From: Companilactobacillus pabuli
GTDB taxonomy: Bacteria > Bacillota > Bacilli > Lactobacillales > Lactobacillaceae
DNA length: 64,000 nucleotides
Reading direction: 5' to 3'
Assembly (NCBI RefSeq): GCF_014058425.1
Contig: NZ_CP049366.1
Coordinates: 62,001-126,000 of the forward strand
Of the stretch, positions 58,415-64,000 are shown one piece after another. Position numbers and translations under genes: made by a program. How positions within the stretch are numbered: the stretch's first letter is position 1; every line of letters starts with the position of its first letter. A model generated the notes under the pieces. That model worked only from the letters and a program-made list of their open reading frames with translations, made no database searches and had not been told where the DNA came from.

Positions 58415-61400
58415 TTAATGATCAGTATCTACATCAGAAGCTTTTACAAATTCATCTGTAGCCACACGATAGTATTTAATGCCATTGATATAAACGATAC
58501 TATCGACGAACCAATCTGAATCAGCTACTAATGATCTATTAGTAATTAATTCACCTTTAGCCGTGTAGAGATTCTGAATTGGTGTGTCATTTTTAACTCT
58601 GACGGTCATCTTTGTTGGTTGATAAACATAAGCATCAGAATCTTTAACAAATTCATCGTCAGCGATGCGATAGTATTTTTCTCCGTCGATAAAGTAAGCA
58701 ATTTGGTCACTGTACCAACTCGAATTTGGTTGAATTTCACGATTACCAACTATTTGGTCCGCAGACTCATAAAGAACTTTGGTGGTTTTATCATAAGTTC
58801 TAATTTGTGTATCGAGGTCTCGGTAAGGATAAACTTGACTAGCTTTGACCCATTCATTAGTGGCGATACGATAATACTTGATTCCAGAAACGACAATTGT
58901 TTGATCAGTAAACCAATCAGTTTGAGGTGCCAATTGTTGACTCTTTAAAACGGTCATATTGTCGTAGTTCCATTGATAAATAGGGATATTGCTAGAATCA
59001 GGATAGGTAGAGATATCCAAATCGGCTTTTTGAACCGTTGGTTGAGTAGTTGTACTTGGGATTTTAGTAAATTTGGGTTCGGTAATAATTTGAATAGTTG
59101 GTTGACCATTTTTATCGGCGACGATGATACCAGTTCCAGGAGTTACTTGGTATCCAGGTACTTCAGGTTTAATCGTAACCGTGTCGCCAAATTTAGCAGA
59201 TTGATTGTCAGAGTTGGTATTACCAGAAACCTGCATTGTTTGGTGATTTGGTAGCGAAATAGTCGTTTGCCAATTTTTAACTGGATTGGCAGTATAGCTA
59301 GGTTGTTGCGTTACTGAAACGTAGAAGTGACCATCTTTGCCGATAGCAATCACACCTTTACCAGGCTTGTTGACAGTGTAACCTGAATTGTCGGTGTTAG
59401 GGTTAAGGATGATTGTTTGACCATAATGAACGTCGGTACCGTTGATTTTAATTTGAGAATCAGCAGTTGGACCGTTCACACTAGTTGACCAAGTAGGAAC
59501 TTTGGTAGGTGAATATGTTGGAGCCTTAGCAATGTCTAAGAACGTTGAGCCATCAGAATTAGCTTTGATGACCGCGATACCGGGAATGGTATCGTAGCCT
59601 GGAATATTTGGTGACAAAGTTACTGTTTGACCGACTTTAGCATTCGTACCTGAAACTTGGATAGTTTTTCCAGTTGGATCAGTCACTGTTGTAGACCAAT
59701 TAGGAACATTGTTTGGTGTGTAAGTCAAATTCGAAGAATCAACAGTAACGCTGCCATCTTTGTTGTAAGAAATTGGTAAAGTCGACTCTGAAGCTGTATA
59801 GCCAGGAATCTTTGGAACATTGACAGTTTGATTCTTGATTGTGACGTCACCAGTTGGTGTGGTTATTTGAATCGTCGTGCCATCTTTAGTGGTTATGGTT
59901 TGGGTAGAACTAGGAATGGGAATTGGTATGTAAATTGGGTTATTAGTAATTTTGATTTCTGGTTGACCAGTCTTAGGATCGGCATAAATTTTACCAATAC
60001 CAGGTGTCTGAACTCGATAGCCGGTACCAGTTACATCAGGGTCGATTGAAATGGTATCACCGATTTTGGCAGTGACATTATTACTGTTGGTAGAACCGCT
60101 GGCAGAGACTGTTGTATTGTCAGGTCCAACTACACCACTAACTGTCCAAGAAGGAACAGTATTTGGAATATATTTGACTGAAGAAATATCAACTGAAGAA
60201 GTGCCATCTTTGTTGTAAATTACGTTTAAATTTTTAGGACTGTCAGATGATAATGTATAACCAGGGATGTCAGGAACTTCAATCGTAGTCGTTGTATTTC
60301 CATAGTTACCTTCAGGAATAGAAACTGTGCTAGTTGAACCTGATGCAGCTGTGAAAGTAACTGAAGACTTTGGAATCATGATAGGTTCATAAGTTGGTTG
60401 AGTAGTGATATCAATTTCTGGAGCACCGGTTGTAGTGTTGGCTTTGATAGTACCGATACCTGGAGTTGCTACCTGATAACCAGTACCACTGACATCAGGA
60501 TTAATAGAAACAGTGTCACCAATTTTAGCAGTAGCGTTGTCACTATTAGTTGAGCCTGAAGCGGAAATAGTCGTATTTTCAGGTCCTTTGACGTTATTAG
60601 TTGTCCAAGCAGTCACTTTATTAGGAACATAAGTAACCTTTGATGTGTCAACCGAAGATGAGCCATCTTTGTTGTAGGTTACTTGTAAAGTCTTAGGACT
60701 GTCAGCTGATAATGTGTAACCAGGAATATCGGGAACAGTGATCGTAGTTGCTGTATTGCCATATTTGCCTTCAGGAATTTCAACATCTTTAGTTACACCA
60801 GTGGTTGTAGTGAAAGTAACTGAAGATTTTGGAATTGTGATAGGTTCATAAGTTGGCTGCTTATCAATTCTAATTGTTGGTTCTCCAGTCTTAGGATCAA
60901 TAATAATCGTACCAGTACCGGGAGTTAATACTTGATAACCAGTACCACTAACATCAGGATCGATTGAAACGGTATCGCCAACTTTAGTCGTGGTATTGTC
61001 ACTATTAGTTGTGCCTGAAACCGAAATGGTAGTATCGTCTGGACCTTTTACGTCACTAGCTGTCCAAGAAGTAACGGTATTAGGAACGTAAGTAACTTTT
61101 GATGTATCGACTGAAGAAGTGCCATCTTTGTTATAAGTTACTTGTAAAGTCTTAGGACTGTCAGTTGATAATGTATAACCAGGGATGTCAGGAACATCAA
61201 TCGTAGTCGTTGTATCACCGTATTGACCTTCAGGAATTTCAACTGTTTCTGAACCAGTTTTTGTTTTGAAGGTGACTGAAGATGCATTAATGGTGATAGG
61301 TTTATAAGTTGGCTCAGTTTTGATATCAACTTCTGGAGCACCAGTTGTAGTGTTTGCGGTGATAACACCAGTACCAGGTTTTTCAACTTGATAGCCAGTG

Positions 61401-63829
61401 CCACTGACATCAGGACTAATTGAAACAGTATCACCGATTTTAGCAGTAGTATTATCAATATTAGTTGTACCTGAGGCTGAAACTTTAGTATTGTCAGGTC
61501 CGATTAGATTGTCAACTGTCCAAGAAGGAACAGTATTAGGAATATAGGTAACTTTTGATGTATCGACTGAAGAAGTGCCATCTTTGTTATAAGTTACTTG
61601 TAAGGTCTTGGGACTGTCGGCTGATAATGTATAACCGGGAATATCAGGAACTTCAATCGTAGCTGATGTATTACCATATTGACCTTCAGGAATTGTGACG
61701 TTTTTAGTTACACCAGTCGTTGTTGTAAATTGAGCTGAAGATTCTGGAACGTCGATTCCGACATATTCAGGTTGTGTTAAAACCGTATAAGTGGGATTGC
61801 CATTCTCATCAGCAGAAATCAAACCACTACCTACTTTGGAAACAGTATAGCCAGTATTAGTGGTATCAGGATTGATGTAAAAAGTATCACCAATTCGAGC
61901 AGGATCACCAGTGCTGCTAGTAGTGCCAGTAACTGTCATTGTTTGTCCGGTTGGGGAGTTGACGCCATTTACCGTCCATTGGCTAACTAGATTACCGACA
62001 TAATTAATGTAGTAATTAGTTGTAGCTTGAGTAGTAGAAGTTATCGTGGCAACAACGGTTGAGATATCTGGTGTATAGCCGGGAAAAGTATTTGGCGTTA
62101 CAGAGAAGGAACTATTTAAAGTCCCCGTATGTGTAAAGGTTTGATTCCCCAGGCTGGTGGGAACTGTCAAAGTTACCGTATATTTTGGAACTGTAGGATC
62201 ACTTTCTGAATTAGGAGTGAAAGTAGCAGGATATAGATTCAAACTACCTTTGACTGAATTTAGATTGTAATTGTAATTATCACTATTATTAGGTTCAGCT
62301 GAAAAAGCAACATTACCATCAGTCCAACCATTTGATTTAGAAGAAGGTAAAGCTGTGTAATTCTTGAAAGTATCGGCACTTGATAAAGTAATAGATTGCA
62401 AATCCGTACCGTCAAACATCCCTTCGTTTTTAGATGAATCACCGGTGTCGGGATTAGTATCCATATTCCAAGAAGAAATAGATAAGTTCTTAAGCTTTTT
62501 ATCATTTTGGAACATTCCCAGCATTGTTTTAGCATATGAGAATTGCCAATTTGATACGTCTAGAGCATTTAAACTGATGTCATTTTTAAACATATAGTTA
62601 AAATTGACACCTTTTTTAATTGTAGATGCACGTTCTGGAAATGTAATATCTTGAATCGAGCTATCATCTAGAAACATGTCGCTAGTATCATTAAGGCTGG
62701 TAAGATTTAAATCGCTAAGATCAACAACTTCATCAGTAGTTTTACTTCCGGTAACAGTCGTTAATTTAGTATCATTGGCAAACAAACCTGAGACATTTTC
62801 TGTAGAAGAAGTATCTAATTGATTGATATTATTAATAGTCGTTAAATTAGATAAATCAGAAAACATGTGATTCATATCATCAGCACCAGTTACTTTACCA
62901 TCAAAGGTGATGTTGTTGATATTATTGGCATACTTTTGCCATGGTGAAGTTGCGACTGGTGTGGTTGGTGCTGTATTGGTAGTAGAAGTAGTCGAATTGG
63001 AATTATCAAGACTACTATTTTGTGCTGTATCTGAATTGGTGCTAGATTGTTTTTGAGAAGTATTAGATGTATCAGTGTCAGATGCAGTATTTGTAGTGGT
63101 TGAAGCGGCGCTAGTATCACTGTTTGTATCAGTTGAACTTGTATCGCTTGGAGTGGCTGTTGGCGTGGTTGTAGTTGTTGTAGGAGTAGTGGCTGTTTCA
63201 GTGGATGATGAACCACTAACTTTGTCAGTTGTAGTAGTGGTATTATCTGCTAAAGCTGTTGTTTGAGTACTATCTCCTAAATGCAAGCTACCATCTGCAG
63301 AAATGAACCATGGCGTTGTACCTTGGATACCTTGAGCGATATTGGTGTTGGCAGTTGTGGCAGTATTAGTGTCAGCGCTAAGTTCAGTTGGTGTAACACC
63401 AAGACTTTCTAGTTGAATTTTTGATTTAGCCAAATTAGTTTCAACCGTATTGGTCGAATCAGTTTTATTGTCATTATTAGTTGAAGTACTTGCTGAAGTT
63501 GTAGGAGATTCAGCGACGTTAGCCGTACTTTTTGATTCATTAGTAGCATCAGTTGAAGCTTGATTGTTATCGACAATTGTCGACTGAACGGCAGTATTAG
63601 TTTGTGCTGTTGTCGAACTGTCGGTTGGAGACTGAGTAGTCGTGCTGGATTTAGCAGCATTTATTTGAGTTGGTATTGTATCAGCTTTGACGTTCAAACT
63701 AGGGGTCCCCATTAAAAAGATTCCGCCAGCTAATGAAAGAGTTGCTACGACGATCCAATTCTTTTTGGATTTAACGAGCTTCTTTCTCATAACACTGTTA
63801 GGATCATGTTTTAATTGTTCAAACCGCAT
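58415..63829 (-). CDS. Giant BspA-like/SLAP-anchored surface protein
   Basis: A 1804-residue secreted protein. The N-terminal signal (RKKLVKSKKNWIVVATLSL) is of the KxYKxGKxW-like extended type, with cleavage near VKA-DT. Then come a Ser/Thr/Asn/Asp-rich linker (about 55-295), BspA-like leucine-rich repeats (about 300-500), a beta-rich spacer, five or so MucBP-like repeats of about 152 residues plus shorter relatives (to about 1600), and three C-terminal SLAP repeats (ending IKYYRVATDEFVKASDV). No LPxTG is present, so binding to the wall is probably non-covalent through SLAP. ATG 63829 follows GAAGG; an ATG 54 bp earlier lacks a ribosome site. Probable adhesion or matrix role. Confidence 0.87.
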   Translation of the reverse strand: MRFEQLKHDPNSVMRKKLVKSKKNWIVVATLSLAGGIFLMGTPSLNVKADTIPTQINAAKSSTTTQSPTDSSTTAQTNTAVQSTIVDNNQASTDATNESKSTANVAESPTTSASTSTNNDNKTDSTNTVETNLAKSKIQLESLGVTPTELSADTNTATTANTNIAQGIQGTTPWFISADGSLHLGDSTQTTALADNTTTTTDKVSGSSSTETATTPTTTTTTPTATPSDTSSTDTNSDTSAASTTTNTASDTDTSNTSQKQSSTNSDTAQNSSLDNSNSTTSTTNTAPTTPVATSPWQKYANNINNITFDGKVTGADDMNHMFSDLSNLTTINNINQLDTSSTENVSGLFANDTKLTTVTGSKTTDEVVDLSDLNLTSLNDTSDMFLDDSSIQDITFPERASTIKKGVNFNYMFKNDISLNALDVSNWQFSYAKTMLGMFQNDKKLKNLSISSWNMDTNPDTGDSSKNEGMFDGTDLQSITLSSADTFKNYTALPSSKSNGWTDGNVAFSAEPNNSDNYNYNLNSVKGSLNLYPATFTPNSESDPTVPKYTVTLTVPTSLGNQTFTHTGTLNSSFSVTPNTFPGYTPDISTVVATITSTTQATTNYYINYVGNLVSQWTVNGVNSPTGQTMTVTGTTSSTGDPARIGDTFYINPDTTNTGYTVSKVGSGLISADENGNPTYTVLTQPEYVGIDVPESSAQFTTTTGVTKNVTIPEGQYGNTSATIEVPDIPGYTLSADSPKTLQVTYNKDGTSSVDTSKVTYIPNTVPSWTVDNLIGPDNTKVSASGTTNIDNTTAKIGDTVSISPDVSGTGYQVEKPGTGVITANTTTGAPEVDIKTEPTYKPITINASSVTFKTKTGSETVEIPEGQYGDTTTTIDVPDIPGYTLSTDSPKTLQVTYNKDGTSSVDTSKVTYVPNTVTSWTASDVKGPDDTTISVSGTTNSDNTTTKVGDTVSIDPDVSGTGYQVLTPGTGTIIIDPKTGEPTIRIDKQPTYEPITIPKSSVTFTTTTGVTKDVEIPEGKYGNTATTITVPDIPGYTLSADSPKTLQVTYNKDGSSSVDTSKVTYVPNKVTAWTTNNVKGPENTTISASGSTNSDNATAKIGDTVSINPDVSGTGYQVATPGIGTIKANTTTGAPEIDITTQPTYEPIMIPKSSVTFTAASGSTSTVSIPEGNYGNTTTTIEVPDIPGYTLSSDSPKNLNVIYNKDGTSSVDISSVKYIPNTVPSWTVSGVVGPDNTTVSASGSTNSNNVTAKIGDTISIDPDVTGTGYRVQTPGIGKIYADPKTGQPEIKITNNPIYIPIPIPSSTQTITTKDGTTIQITTPTGDVTIKNQTVNVPKIPGYTASESTLPISYNKDGSVTVDSSNLTYTPNNVPNWSTTVTDPTGKTIQVSGTNAKVGQTVTLSPNIPGYDTIPGIAVIKANSDGSTFLDIAKAPTYSPTKVPTWSTSVNGPTADSQIKINGTDVHYGQTIILNPNTDNSGYTVNKPGKGVIAIGKDGHFYVSVTQQPSYTANPVKNWQTTISLPNHQTMQVSGNTNSDNQSAKFGDTVTIKPEVPGYQVTPGTGIIVADKNGQPTIQIITEPKFTKIPSTTTQPTVQKADLDISTYPDSSNIPIYQWNYDNMTVLKSQQLAPQTDWFTDQTIVVSGIKYYRIATNEWVKASQVYPYRDLDTQIRTYDKTTKVLYESADQIVGNREIQPNSSWYSDQIAYFIDGEKYYRIADDEFVKDSDAYVYQPTKMTVRVKNDTPIQNLYTAKGELITNRSLVADSDWFVDSIVYINGIKYYRVATDEFVKASDVDTDH
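59750..61780 (-). repeat. In-gene repeats of 450-459 bp
   Basis: The marker GCCATCTTTGTT(G/A) recurs at 59753, 60203, 60662, 61121 and 61577, giving periods of 450, 459, 459 and 456 bp, all multiples of three. Each unit encodes a W-T/S-V-x-GP module and an IPGYTLS-type module. Near-identity between neighbouring units implies recent expansion or gene conversion, and array length is likely to vary between strains. Confidence 0.85.
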
Positions 63830-64000
63830 AAATAAGCCTTCTATACTATAAATTTGATTCCCTAGATTTAATTCTCTTTTCATCTTTAGTATAGTTTATT
63901 GGTCTAGACATGTATCAATTTTCGGGTAAATAATATGTTATATGTACTATATGTATATGTAAATATTTATGATAAAAATATGAATAAAAATAAGTAAAAA
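63830..64000 (-). promoter_or_regulatory. Upstream region of the surface-protein gene
   Basis: On the minus strand, TTGATA (63913-63918) and TATACT (63888-63893) are 19 bp apart, giving a transcript with a leader of about 50 bases. A GTCTAGAC palindrome lies in the spacer. The rest to the window edge is very AT-rich without a visible gene. Confidence 0.45.

Noticed and set aside
59828-60049. Plus-strand frames opposite the giant surface-protein gene (also 58619-58948, 58973-59254, 62364-62597, 63075-63266)
   Set aside because: They are antisense shadows of a repetitive gene, with no ribosome sites or family features.

Overview
The window is AT-rich Gram-positive DNA from a Lactobacillaceae member. 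The gene set and style fit Companilactobacillus or a close relative: strong AGGAGG-type ribosome sites, SLAP-anchored surface proteins, phosphoketolase plus pyruvate oxidase, and a D-aspartate ligase for Lys-D-Asp cell-wall bridges. The genus is inferred from gene content, not from a marker gene. No rRNA, tRNA, CRISPR array, complete insertion sequence or prophage was recognised.

Layout. 0-9.7 kb: GntR regulator and phosphoketolase sharing an operator sequence, an MFS exporter/HxlR pair, and a Trp-type ABC transporter behind a phenylalanine-rich leader peptide and attenuator. 9.9-23 kb: housekeeping genes (protein phosphatase, glycerate kinase, two universal stress proteins, Tag glycosylase, small ABC exporter, acetyltransferase, phosphoesterase, AsnB), a signal-less BspA/SLAP protein and D-aspartate ligase. 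23-36 kb: PepO, a MacB/FtsX-type ABC transporter, an SDR/MerR unit with a carboxymuconolactone decarboxylase/cupin operon carrying the same MerR operator, and the ugp glycerol-3-phosphate importer. 36-51.7 kb: DMT transporter, Nat-type ABC exporter, aquaglyceroporin, 2-hydroxyacid dehydrogenase, two unknown membrane proteins, proB-marR-proA, a probable small-RNA locus, a hydrolase, a MarR/DHA2 efflux pair and an M20 peptidase. 52-64 kb: AMP-ligase and thioesterase, pyruvate oxidase, a Phd/RelE module bracketed by a copied pyruvate-oxidase 3' end, a probable type III-like toxin gene divergent from a tandem-repeat RNA, and a giant SLAP-anchored surface protein.

Two things stand out. First, a family of about 160-170-bp structured repeats occurs 13 times, at 1-160, 3520-4020 (two), 6500-6661, 18890-19393 (two), 22944-23323 (two), 29907-30075, 46263-46661 (two) and 51721-52125 (two). 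Ends are conserved (GCCGTCGTCCG ... CTCCCGACTAG), but stems differ between copies with both arms changing together. Copies often pair head to head around a T-tailed hairpin and usually sit 10-45 bp after a stop codon. Second, at 57.5-58.4 kb a ToxN/AbiQ/TenpN-like protein gene is divergent from three copies of a 60-bp repeat that has its own promoter and terminator: a candidate unusual toxin-antitoxin system.

Metabolically, phosphoketolase and pyruvate oxidase both yield acetyl phosphate. The ugp importer, GlpF-like channel and glycerate kinase point to glycerol and glycerol-phosphate use. D-aspartate ligase and the SLAP proteins shape the envelope. Several local regulators (GntR, HxlR, MerR, MarR) have clear palindromes next to their targets.
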